Origin: Hydractinia symbiolongicarpus
Taxonomy: Eukaryota; Cnidaria; Hydrozoa; Anthoathecata; Hydractiniidae
Length of the DNA: 60,000 nucleotides
Reading direction: 5' to 3'
NCBI RefSeq assembly: GCF_029227915.1
Contig: NC_079888.1
Span: forward strand, 5,531,001 to 5,591,000
In this document: positions 22,791-33,319 of the stretch, piece after piece
Layout of the letters: every line of letters starts with the position of its first letter
Position numbering within the stretch: position 1 is the first letter of the stretch
Position numbers and translations under genes: made by a program
The notes under the pieces: generated by a model
The model's database searches: none
Seen by the model: only the letters and a program-made list of their open reading frames with translations
Told to the model about the DNA's origin: nothing

Positions 22791-23305
22791 CTAATTGTCA
22801 CTCCGTCCAATATTTGTTTTTGTCTGGTTTCGCATATTTCCTCGTCCCATATTTGTTCTGGGCATGTCGGTGGTCTGATTTCTCATATTACCTCGTCCCC
22901 TATTTATTTTCGATTTGTTGAACAGGTTTCCCATATTTCCTCGTCCCATATTTGTTCTGGGCATGTCGGTGGTCTGATTTCTCATATTACCTCGTCCCCT
23001 ATTTATTTTCGATTTGTTGAGTCGGTTTCCCATATTTCCTCGCCCCATATTTATTCTGGGCAAGTCAATGGTCTGATTTCCCATATTTCCTCGTCCCATG
23101 TTTGTTCTGGGCATATCTGTTGTTCGGTTTTCCATATTTCCTCGTCCAATGTTTGTTCTGGGCATTTCTGTAGTAGCGAAAGCAACTGAAATTGAAATAA
23201 ATTGCGATGATTTTTACAATATCTCAGCGTTATTACAATAATGTAAAAAAGAATCAACCTACGACACATGCTTGAAAACATCAGGGGAGTGAGAAAGTTA
23301 TTCAT
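22791..23305 (-). CDS. Short paralogue: secreted protein with seven 16-17-residue repeats
   Basis: Exon 1 is 23305-23263 (43 nt, MNNFLTPLMFSSMC plus one base, donor GTAGGT). Exon 2 is 23185-22791 after TTTCAATTTCAG. The product is 145 residues: signal peptide, FATTE, then seven units related to MGRGNMGNQTTDMPRTN and the same end (IGRSDN) as the 20-repeat gene. Two units are changed to NRLNKSKIN and NLFNKSKIN, which removes their sequon. Five of seven keep NRT, NQT or similar. The TATA box is intact, but the poly(A) hexamer is CATAAA. The frame is intact, so this may be a working gene under weaker constraint. It is the inverted partner of the gene at 19060. Confidence 0.8.
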
Positions 23306-23388
23306 CTTGACAGGTCTTCCTAATATCTTGATGTTGATTCCAATGCAGAAAATAAGAAATGTTGGTTAGCCTTTTTTCTCACTTCGGC

Positions 23389-23396
23389 TTTTTATA
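23389..23396 (-). promoter_or_regulatory. TATA box of the seven-repeat paralogue
   Basis: TATAAAAA lies 91 bp upstream of the ATG and is followed by AGCCGAAGT, the same context as at 18969. Confidence 0.7.
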
Positions 23397-23404
23397 TTTT
23401 TCTT

Positions 23405-23495
23405 AAAGGATATTAATTCACACACCCTTTGTCTGTATCCATCCGACAGGAAATATCAAGCTAATTTTTGGTTTATGCGTCAAGTAATTATATAG
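23405..23495 (-). promoter_or_regulatory. Conserved promoter block of the seven-repeat paralogue
   Basis: This is the inverted counterpart of 18860-18960. The TTACTTGACG, TTGATATTTCCTG and ATACAGAC words are retained. Confidence 0.6.
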
Positions 23496-23904
23496 AACGA
23501 TATCTTAGACTTGTGGTTAAACTAAACATTACCTTGACAATCGGCACCACCTTTTGGAAACATGACGCATTGAAGAAATTTGATTTAAATGTGTTTTATT
23601 CAATCTAGGTAGGTAGACAAAGCCAAACAGCTATTAGGTTTTGCTGAAGTTCTTATCTCTAAATTAACTTCCCATTCATAGTATGTTGTCCACTGGTAGC
23701 ATAAAACATTTAGATTAGTATATTTAAGATTATCATGTCGCCAAATTCATCAAAACATAAACTAAAATATCTATTCTTGAAACAAGCATTTAAATACTAG
23801 GTGAACAAAAACAGCCATTTAACACTGTTTCTTGTGTTTTTTGAAACAAAAATTTGTCATATGACACAATAAAGTATAAATGTATGTATGTATGTGTGCA
23901 CATA

Positions 23905-24145
23905 AGCGCCTTGTGGGGACCAATGTGGTGCGTGAAAGAGCCTTGTGGGGACCATTTGCCTTGTGGGGACCGAATTACATGTCCCACAAGGCTTTTGACC
24001 AAAAAATGCTTTAAAAAGCACTCTAATGATAAAAAACAACATTAGGACAGGGGTTCTCACAAGGCATGTAAATGTAAATTTAATGCCTTGTGGGGACCAC
24101 GTGTGTATGATGTCACATTCCAAAATCTGTTTTGTGGGGACAAAC
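23905..24145. repeat. Dispersed CCTTGTGGGGACC units
   Basis: Six or so copies of (C)TTGTGGGGAC(C), in both orientations, separated by unrelated spacers. The same core makes up the minisatellite at 31040-32090 and occurs again at 33195-33275. Confidence 0.75.
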
Positions 24146-24314
24146 ACACACATTTCCCTCTCGTAGGAAATGTTGCAATCAGAAAAAATAATATTTTAAT
24201 TTTGTCGTCTTAATTTTGATTTTGATTCGAATTGAGAGGCGAAAAAGACAGGAAATTTCCATATTGTCGGAAAAAATAATTTTTTAGACAAACTATACGC
24301 TTTTTTTATAAAAA

Positions 24315-24400
24315 CCAGTAAAATCTGACTTGAGGATGTCCTTTACTTTTTTCGAGCCTTTTTTGACCTGATTTGTTCTTATTTTGTTCTTATTAGTGAC
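24315..24400 (+). repeat. Interspersed repeat B
   Basis: The words AGTAAAATCTGAC and TTTTTTCGAGCCTTTTTTGACCTGATTTGTTC recur at 28790-28880 (inverted) and 29735-29790, with a partial copy near 27470-27520. This indicates a short dispersed element of unknown class. Confidence 0.5.
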
Positions 24401-24540
24401 AACACAACTTCAGAACCCTTTATAGAGATCAGTTGGAACGAAGGAGTAGAAACAGAACGTTGTAGCTACAGTTTATTTGTTTATATCTTGTATTTGTTGA
24501 CACAATGATGAATTAAATTGAAACGATTTTTGAAAGTGGT

Positions 24541-25350
24541 GGATTCAAAATAGAAGAGTGAGTAAAGTCGGGCGTGAGTGAAAAGCAAAAGGAACCTGTT
24601 CAGAGGTCAGTAAGAGAAGACGGGAAGACAGGAAAAAAGACTGAGTACTCCGGATGCTATATGATCCTGAAAAAGATATGTTTCAGTTTCACCCGAAAAC
24701 AATGGTTAAAGGTTTCCCACCTGATACTACAAAACGGATTTTACTGTCATACGTTAATTCATATTACGATCTGCTGGACATATTGTCACCCTAACGGTGC
24801 GAGACAAAATAATGCTACGCAAACTTTGGGTACAAGACAAAAAACTAGGATGGGACTCATTTTTTAGGAGATTCCTCTTTTGGATGAATTGAATTCAAAC
24901 GGCGCATTAAACCTAATAACGCTATTGGAAATCCAACATTGGTAATAATTTCCGATGGATCAGTGGAGCCATATAGTGCAGTTATCTATGCTCATTAAAA
25001 ACTTCTGGATGGAACATATGAAGCGCGTCTTCTCGCTGTAAATAATCGCATAGCGTCCATAAAGGTATTGAAAAAAGATTACCTGATTTCATACAACAAG
25101 ACTGAAATTCAAAAAAGTCATGCATATCGTTGATCGCTAAGGAAAGTTACGGCTTTAATACCGTTGCGAAAAATAGGTATGAGACAATACAACAGAGCAC
25201 CCATCCTTCAAAATAGTTTTGGATCACTAAAAGTAGCCATATATATGGATAATGAAGGGGAAAAATTCCAACGAGCTCCGTTGTATAAGCGTCTAGCAAA
25301 ATTGTCCTACGTTCTTAAAATCAGGAGTCTACGATTGGCCAATCGTTAGC
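24541..25350 (+). pseudogene. Decayed BEL/Pao-type retrotransposon pol fragment
   Basis: Short blocks in order resemble the Pao region downstream of the reverse transcriptase: FHPKTMVKGF, a YDLLDILSP block (the usual form in the family has YDPLG and SP), then in another frame a TVRDKIM..LW block and a GWDS block, then IISDGSVEPYSAVIYAH and ARLLAVNNRIA, which correspond to the RNase H-like part. At least one frameshift lies near 24790, and stops occur near 24990 and 25130. No LTRs were found by eye. It is an old fragment that encodes nothing functional. Confidence 0.6.
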
Positions 25351-25429
25351 CAATAAAATATTGAAGAATTACCGTGAAGAAATCGCAAAATATTAGTGAT
25401 TTCTATGGTGTAAGGAAATCTTGATGAGG

Positions 25430-28400
25430 GCCTTTGTCGAATTTTTTATTTTTGTGTCGAACATAAAGGCAAAGAAAAGCCAAGGCAAGGGCAGTCAAGG
25501 CAAAGATATCCTGTATCCGTGGGATCCGACATCGGTCAGGTATCTGGCATCGGTATGCCTACTATTTCGGGAAAACATGTAGCCGATTACATGAGACGCA
25601 CAAACTAAGTAAGCGACTATGCAACTAATTAAACTTTTACAGTGTTCGCGGAAATTTTTTTACGGCTTTTGGAAAATGGTCTCTGAGAATATCGATCCTA
25701 TAGCCATACTTATGAAATTAGTGAAACTCATCAAAATACGACGTAAGTATAAGTATAAAATGTAAATATTTTTAAAATACACAATGAAAAAAAATATTTT
25801 TTTAATCAATTAATTTATCTTATATATGCAGTGAAGCTGAACCTTAACACATTCTTCCGCAATAGTCTCCCGATTATTTTCCCGATTATAAATTGCACCT
25901 TACAAGTGTTCTGCTCTGTTGACGCATCTTAGTTGTTGCACTATTTTCAGAATTAATAATAATAAATTTTTGTCTAGCGTATGGGACTGTTGAACAAACA
26001 AACAGACATATTGCCAAGGAAAACCAGTAATTCTTTGTTTTTAATTGGTATGTGACATGGAACAGTCGAGGCACGGTTTATTAAGTAGTAAGTTGATTTT
26101 GAAACCCTTAAGCCATACCTTCTATGTGTTTCTATAAAACACATGGAAAAGTAGATAACATTTAAATTATTACTAATAGACCAGTAATTAAATTGTACAT
26201 ACCCATTAACTAGACTGCATTGTGAAACGTGAAACCAATAATCGATTATGCACCAGAGAATTGCCAGTTTTTCCTGAATGAACAAAATTGCTTATGTCCT
26301 GTAATAAAAATAGCTTGTGTTTTGTTGTCTATATAACCCAAGCTAAAAAAGTTTTAAACTATTTTTAGAATCACTTAAATTTGTACACCAATTTTAACCC
26401 ACATCTTCTATCTGTCATATCTGATATATCATTTTTTCTGCTAGAATCCACTGATCGGACTATACTGCTCTCAAAAGGAAACAAGTAGCCTATGATTCTA
26501 AAGAAAGCGAAATCTGCAAAAACAGTTAATAAAGGAAAGACTATTGATATAATTGAAATCGCATTGCCATAGTGGAAATTGACAAGGATACCGCAATGTA
26601 TGAAGAGCGTGTTTTAATGTCGACACGGTTGTGGAGTTTTCTAAGTAACACAGATGCGGAATTACGTAGAGGACGCGTTTTTATTACATTTTGTATGTAA
26701 TTTTCATAAAGGTTTTCTCAGCAATTTGATATGATGTTGTCTAAGAGCTCGTCATCATATTGTTTGTGTTTCGTGTCCAGAGTTTATCCCTTCCTTAACA
26801 TGATGACCGGGCAAGTTTTCTTTCTTCAGAAAAGGTCCCGCGAAGAGTTAATCCCATGACTATTTCCAAGTTTTATTACATAGATTTCATTTAATATCTT
26901 AAGTTTTTATAACCTAGTTTCCAGGACTTTCCTTTACAACCAATCTCGTTGACAGGGCCATTTTTTTTTCTGATATCATTTGCGGCGCGAAGAAATAAAT
27001 TTATTTGCGCCGTCTCTGATATCCGTAAAATGTCCCTAGGAACGAGGTTACTCAACCACGACTAACCATGTTCACCAGAAAGTATAGGTAGGCAAAGAGG
27101 TTCTGGGAAAAAGTTGCTAATTCTAATTGACTGCTGCGCCACTAACACTTCATCAGATCGTGTTTACAAGTGTGGATAGATATAATGTGTATACATGCTT
27201 ATTACCACTAAGTTTGTTTACATTTAAAATTTTGTGTTAATTGATTCTTCTGATAACGCATTGATTCCTGCACGTTTTGTTTTGTTTTTAATAGGCAACT
27301 TAAGATTTTTTAGTCAATATGTAGATCTAAAGTTGCTTAATGGTTGCTTAATTTTATTCAACTAATTTTCACAATTTATGTAAGAAGGAAAAAGAAATCA
27401 TAATTTTGGTAAAAAGAAAGTTCTTAAAAATATAAACTGAAGCGTGTTGTTTTTACCTTTGAGAGCAATGATTTGAACCTGAACCTTATTCTGTTCTTAT
27501 TTTTTAGCAAAATATTGGGCTCGTGTTCTTATAAAATGGTTCTTACAAAAAAGATTTACTTTTCTCTCCGCTAATTGTGTTCTTATTTCTAAAATTATTT
27601 GAGATTGTGTCGTTCCCTGTTCCTGCAAAACGGAATCATAATTTATTATTTTGCACACAAAAATCAAAACCGTGCTCTTGACCAAGGTTTTGGAATTTTA
27701 CTGCATTTTAGAGTGATGCTGATGGGTGAATTGCAAAAAAATGCGTAAGATTCGCTGAGAAATTCGGCTGATGAGAGAAATATTCCTGGTTCCATTAGCC
27801 AGGAGTATGTCGATATGTAAGAAATACTTTGAAAGATATAAACGACGGATTGTACAATTCGCGCGCTCCGGTTGGCCAAAAATCGCATGAATTATTTCAA
27901 AATATCTGAGCGGTTTTGATGTTTCACTGTAAAATAAAATGCCTTTAGTTAAGAGTACAAATCTCGCCAGCTCGGTCTGTACTTTTGATCTCGAGCTTTG
28001 TATTTCACAGTACATTATCCACACCGTTTAGTACTTTTTAACGTTTTTGTGTGAACGAGTACGTTAGTGATTTTGCAGCGGTTATACATCATCACGGGTT
28101 ACACCGTCTTCAAGTTGCTATAGAAAGAAATTTAATTGATGAATTTAACCAAAACAATTTTTTTATAAAGTCATATATTTCTATTACTTGGAAATTTGCT
28201 AGCGAGTGTAAAGTGGGGAAAGAAATTAAAAATTAAATTGCTCTTCTTACAATAGTGTTTTAAAGCTCACTACGTAGTAATGCTAATTTAGCATTCCCAG
28301 GGTCCTTTGGGCGCTAAAAGGGCAAAATGCCCTAGGAAGGAGGTATTTTGGAATACTTTATGCTTCAATTTGTTTTAATTTTCCAAATGAATTCTGGGCG

Positions 28401-28940
28401 TACATTTTCTTAAAGACATAATCTTTTGTTGTCTTTCATTGCAATTCTTATAGCCGCCTGACCTTTTTTCCTTTCCTATTTTTGAATTAAATTTGTTCGA
28501 GAAAATGTTCGAGATACCGCAAGATATGACCATATGATTAAACATTTTACACAAGGGTGGTCGTCCAAGTGTGCTTTAACGCTACCTAGTATAGCCAATT
28601 TATATTCTTGCTAGATTTAAATCGCCAAGTTTATGCTTAAAAATATAAGATAAGCTGCCATTTGTTTATGTTAAATCAAGTAGACCAATGAGAAGCATCA
28701 CGTGACCAGATGGGGCCAGAGGTTGATCTCAAAGCAAAGAGCTCTTGTGTTTTTCTTATAAACACAAAAAATTCATAAATAAGAACAAAATGAAGCTTTA
28801 TTCTGAAGCGAACAAATCAGGCTAAAAAAGGCTCAAAAAATAAGAAGTTCCAGGTTCAGGTCAGATTTTACTGTTTCAAATTTTAAACGATCTGCAGGAA
28901 ATGATTTGTTAAGTAGCAGCAGGAGAAATTAGTTATGTTG
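25430..28940. other. Intergenic, no gene recognised
   Basis: It contains foldback elements at 26940-27050 and about 28295-28335, and pieces of repeat B. Short frames on both strands show no domain. Confidence 0.45.
26940..27050. mobile_element. Foldback MITE with AACGAGGTT ends
   Basis: The ends AACCAATCTCGTTGACAGGG and CCCTAGGAACGAGGTTA are inverted, as are the internal GATATC and GGCGC blocks around AAATAAATTTATTT. A diverged relative (TTCCCAGGGTCC ... CCCTAGGAAGGAGG) lies at about 28295-28335. Confidence 0.6.
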
Positions 28941-29199
28941 CTTCTAAGGACCTGGTTTTATTCTACCTTTATCATGGTTTATTATCATATAAAGTCTTGT
29001 AAGCTTAAAAGTAAAATCAATATATACTTCAAAAACTTAATACTTCTGCATACTTTTTCAATGGGAAAGTATAAACTTCATAGACCCAAGAAAAAAACAG
29101 TCTGGAGGCTCGTGTCCACTCCGGTTACTACACTTTCTAGTAGCCAAACTACTTGGAAGAACCAAATGAAAACGAAGACTTTATTTCTTACCTATATTT

Positions 29200-29570
29200 A
29201 TGATTATTCCTGTGACTTGTGACTATCTTATACGTAGAAAAACACGTATTCAAAAGACTCAAATCGAAAAGTGTACATTTTATCATTCTTCCTTTCAAAC
29301 TACTAGAATACCTTCCTTCCTGTCGATGTCTTTAGGAAGCAGTCCTACTTTTGTATTTATTCGACCGATTTCGTATAATTTTTTACCATCAAGTTTATTT
29401 TCAGTAGTTAGTAGTATATTTTCTCTGCAAGTGATTGTGGAAGATTTCTTTGCGTGGACTAATTTTTGCATGTTAATTTTCTTTAATGAAGTAATGAATA
29501 TCGGAAAAACAATGTCCACGTCCAGTGCACTGGAATTTTGCCGTCAAGTTTTATTTATTAATAAATAAAA
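29200..29570. other. Region open on both strands; coding strand unresolved
   Basis: The plus strand has a 122-codon ATG frame whose stop merges with several AATAAA hexamers near 29560. The minus strand has a 74-codon frame with more ordinary composition (NKLDGKKLYEIGRINTK, LLPKDIDRKEG), which could be a terminal exon after CACTTGCAG. Neither matches a domain I know. One may be real. Confidence 0.3.
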
Positions 29571-30173
29571 TAAATTAAAGCGCGACACGATTTAGAGATA
29601 TCAAAAAATAGCATGTTAAAACATTTTAGGGCGTTTGGTACGGTATACTACTCACTCATTTAATTTCGTACATATCTTAGTACTATGAGTTGTTTCTAAA
29701 GAACCAAAAAATCCTTCTTGAAGCTAGCTGTTCTACTTTTTCGAGTCTTTTTAAACCTGATTTGTTGTTGTTCTGCAGAATTCATTAATATTATTATTTT
29801 GTTTTTTATTTATATACTTTTTTAAAAGTTCTCTGGAATTTGTTTTTATATAAAAAAATTGGGTTTTTTTGTTGCTAATTCAACTTTTATAATTATGTTT
29901 ATATACTATCACATACGACCCCAAGCAAAAACAATTGCTTAAGGGAGAATTGAAGGAGAGGTACATACATTGATTCTTTTTTTATTTTCCAGGGAGATTT
30001 AGACCCCGGTTGTATTTATTTTATTTTATTTATTTTATTTACTATTTTTTTCTCCTTTTTTGAAACCGATTATTTGAGCCTTGGGCTGTTTGTTTTTTAG
30101 CCAAATTTGAGGCTGGTGTTTTTATAAAGTTGTTTTTATACTAAAAAAATAGAATCTTCAATTTTATATATTA

Positions 30174-30268
30174 TCTATATTATAATGTCTGTCCGTCCGT
30201 CTGTCTGTCACGCTAAATGGTAGCTGCCACGGGCGAACCCGTGGATTTTTCCACGGGATAACGACTAG
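30174..30268 (+). mobile_element. Short non-autonomous Helitron-like element, copy 3
   Basis: It begins TCTATATTATAATG after an A and has a CTGTC-rich stretch, then an excellent hairpin (CCCGTGGATTTTTCCACGGG), then ATAACGACTAG before a T. At 95 bp it is the shortest of the three. Confidence 0.65.
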
Positions 30269-31039
30269 TATATATATATTATACATAACAAGTTTTGTTT
30301 CAGGCTTCCAAAAGTTCCCAGATTAATTTTAAAAATATCGAGTGAAAATTTTAACATTTTTTAAAAAAAATATACTATATGTAAAATCTGTAGCTTAAAT
30401 ATTCTATATTAATTCAGCTGTTAAGTACAATTTTCTATAAAAGCCAGGAGATTTGGCTTCTGGCTGAACTGCTCATATTTTTCTACTTCTTCAGTAGGAT
30501 TTTACAACTTTGCAATTGATTCTGTGAAAAATGCGTTGAGTTAAATTTTTGTTGTTGATTTGATATTAACATAATAATCTAAAAATTGAATTTTAAAATT
30601 TTAACATATTCTATCAGTATTTGAAAAGGAAGGCGGTAGCAATATTTTTCGTCAGTTCATATGAAAGAAACCTGTGCAGAGAGGAAGCGTTTTTACCCAA
30701 CATCAAGTTTAAAATCTCAAAATTTTTTCCATGTCCTCTCCCAAAAATAAATGAAGACTTAGGTGTCAGCTACAGCCCCGAAAAAGTACCTTATTTCAAT
30801 AAAAATACTGTAAAAATACTGTTAGATTCGCAAAAATAAAATCTATATTGGTTAAAAAATATCGAAAAATGTGTAACTTTTTTACCCGACAACTATAGGC
30901 GTAATCCCAGGATTCTTGTCTTATCAAAAACCCTTCGCGAAAATTAGCTAATCAACCTAAGGTATATCTTTACCGTACATCCGTCTCTCCAGCCAGTCAC
31001 TACTAAGCTATCACGTAGTAGAATACTAAATGTGACATT

Positions 31040-32090
31040 TTCACAATATTCCCCACAAGGCGTGTGTATCAATGGTGACCATTTAATAGATGGTTCCCAG
31101 AAGGCGTGTGTTTGAAATGTGACATATTCAAAATGGTCCCCACAAGGCGTGTGTATCAAATGTGACATTTTCAAAATAATCCCCACAAGGCTTATGTATC
31201 AAATGTGACATTTTCAAAATGATCCCCAGAAGGCGTGTGTGCGAAATGTGACATATTCAAATTGGTCCCCACAAGGCGTGTGTATCAAATGTGACATTTT
31301 CAAAATGGTCCCCACAAGGCGTATGTATGAAATGTGACATTTTCAAAATGGTCCCCACAAGGCGTGTGTGTCAAATGTGATATTTTCACAATGGTCCCCA
31401 CAAGGCGTGTGTATCAATGGTGACCATTTAATAGATGGTTCCCAGAAGGCGTGTGTTTGAAATGTGACATATTCAAAATGGTCCCCACAAGGCGTGTGTA
31501 TCAAATGTGACATTTTCAAAATGATCCCCACAAGGCTTATGTATCAAATGTGACATTTTCAAAATGATCCCCAGAAGGCGTGTGTGCGAAATGTGACATA
31601 TTCAAATTGGTCCCCACAAGGCGCGCGTGTGTATCAAATGTGACATTTTGAAAATGGTTCCCACAAGGCGTATGTATGAAATGTGACATTTTTAAAATAG
31701 TCCCGAGAAGGCGTGTGTGATTCAAATGCGACCTTTACATAAATGGTCCTATAAGGAGTGTGTATCAAAGATAACATTCTCATAAATGGTCCCAACAAGG
31801 CGTGTGTGTCATAATTAGCGTTTTCATAAATGGTCCCCACTAGGCGTGTGTGTCGTTATTATGAATGGGCCTTAGGATTGTGTGTTAAAAGTAAGATTTT
31901 CATAAATGGTCCCCAAAAGGCGTGTGTGTCAAAAATAACGTTTTCATAAATTTTCCCCACTCGGCGTGTCTGTCGTTATTATGAGTAGGCCTTAAGATTG
32001 TGTGTTAAAAGTAAGATTTTCATAAATGTTCCCAAGAAGGCGTGTATGTTAAAGGTGATGTTTTCATAAATGGGCCCTAAGCGTGCATGT
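31040..32090. repeat. 43-bp minisatellite with GTCCCCACAAGGCGTGTGT core
   Basis: About 24 units of roughly 43 bp: GTCCCCACAAGGCGTGTGT, then a segment like ATCAAATGTGACATTTTC and AAAATG. Units are most regular between 31100 and 31720 and drift after 31740. A block of eight units is repeated with a period of about 345 bp: the variant GGTGACCATTTAATAG occurs at 31074 and again at 31419. Minus-strand frames here (HTPCGDHFEYVTF and similar) are artefacts of the repeat. Confidence 0.9.
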
Positions 32091-32129
32091 TAAATGTTTT
32101 TGTGAGATATATAACAATAAGCAGTAGAG

Positions 32130-32240
32130 TTTGGTTGTCACTATGGGATAACGATGAGTTAAGCATAGTGAGACCGCTAAGACTTCAGCCCATAGTGTGA
32201 ACGTAAAAGTACCTACTTAATCACAGCTGAACTCATCGTT
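32130..32240. mobile_element. Imperfect inverted repeat of about 110 bp
   Basis: CACTATGGGATAACGATGAGTT on the left is matched by CCCATAGTG and by AACTCATCGTTAGC on the right. It is probably a small foldback element. Confidence 0.45.
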
Positions 32241-32300
32241 AGCAGAAAAGTGCCACGAATTCCTAGAAATCATATTTGCTCCGTGGCTAAATTTATTCTC

Positions 32301-32810
32301 AAGGGAGCAGATTTTGGCGGGAAGAAAATTTGGTCGAAGGAAAATTTGGCGGAATTAGCGAAATTTAATTTGGTGGATACCAAAAAATATTACATTTTGC
32401 AGATAACGAAAATAACTAATTTTGAAGGAATTTAATTGAACGGGTGACGAAAAATAAATATTTAATTATATTTAAACATATTATATATATATTATATTTA
32501 AATATTTAAACGTATGTATTCTTATTTGTTTCTTCGACTACTTTAGCTTTTTACATTAATAACTTAGATAAAAAAGAAAGTTGCTCGTCGTCAATACCAT
32601 TATAATCTTCTCATGCAAGAGCTTTGGGGACGAGAATTTCTTGCAGAAACACGAAGAAATCGACGGATAGCGAAAAAAATATCATTTCGGTAGGGATTTA
32701 AATTGACAGACTGTAATAAAGTTTAATTTTGGAGGAATTTAATTTAGCCGATTTTTTGTTAAATCTGCCAATTCCGCCAAGTTTTTTTTACGCCAAAATT
32801 TGTCCCCTTT
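32301..32810. mobile_element. MITE of about 510 bp with GGGAGCAGATTTTGGCG ends
   Basis: The left end AAGGGAGCAGATTTTGGCGG and right end CGCCAAAATTTGTCCCCTTT form a terminal inverted repeat of about 20 bp with further loose pairing inside. The body repeats the phrase AATTTGGCGGAATT. It has no coding capacity. Confidence 0.6.
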
Positions 32811-33194
32811 AAGATAATAAAATAAGATAAAAATTTCTAAAATTAATAACGCGCAGAAATATGCTCCATTCACAATTTTTATGATTTATAGCGGAAATAA
32901 ATACGAGTAATATTTAGTGGTCCTTTAGGGCATATTATCTCAAGTCAAAAAATTAAATAAGAAAGGGCCAGGGATTTGGATTGGGTCTGTCGTAAACCGA
33001 ACGTTCTGTAAAGTACGAAAGCAGCAGATTGCGCTTAGTCAGCACTTTTGCCGTAAACAAATTTTCAAAATGACAACAAGTATGGCGAAGTTCAACAAAA
33101 ACGAAGAAAAAAAGCAGAGCCTTTAATAGTCATGAAAACATATGCACATATCCCGTGTTATTTGCACAACTTCGATTGTGACCATTGTGAAATT

Positions 33195-33275
33195 TAACAC
33201 ACGGTCTTGTGGGGACCATAGGTAGCATGGTTGGGATTGATGTGTAAATTTACACACTTGCCTTGTGGGGACCGT
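33195..33275 (+). repeat. Two isolated CTTGTGGGGACC units
   Basis: Two copies of CTTGTGGGGACC lie 66 bp apart. They share the core of the 31-32 kb minisatellite but not its spacer. Confidence 0.7.
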
Positions 33276-33319
33276 TCGAATTACGAGGAATCGAACACCA
33301 TGTTGCAGTACATATTCGC

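Larger units (their letters stand above)
22500..23500 (-). repeat. Right arm of the inverted gene duplication
   Basis: Read on the minus strand, this arm aligns with 18860-20480 over promoter, exon 1, intron, exon 2, 3' UTR and beyond (TCAGAATGATAGTTAT is shared past the poly(A) region). The arms point tail to tail and are separated by about 2 kb. The right arm is shorter because its repeat array has 7 units rather than 20. Confidence 0.85.

Noticed and set aside
23790-24153. Frames around the CCTTGTGGGGACC units
   Set aside because: Repeat-derived and featureless on both strands.
30944-31840. Minus-strand frames rich in HTPCGDH and similar words
   Set aside because: Translations of the 43-bp minisatellite; short, overlapping and without any start context.
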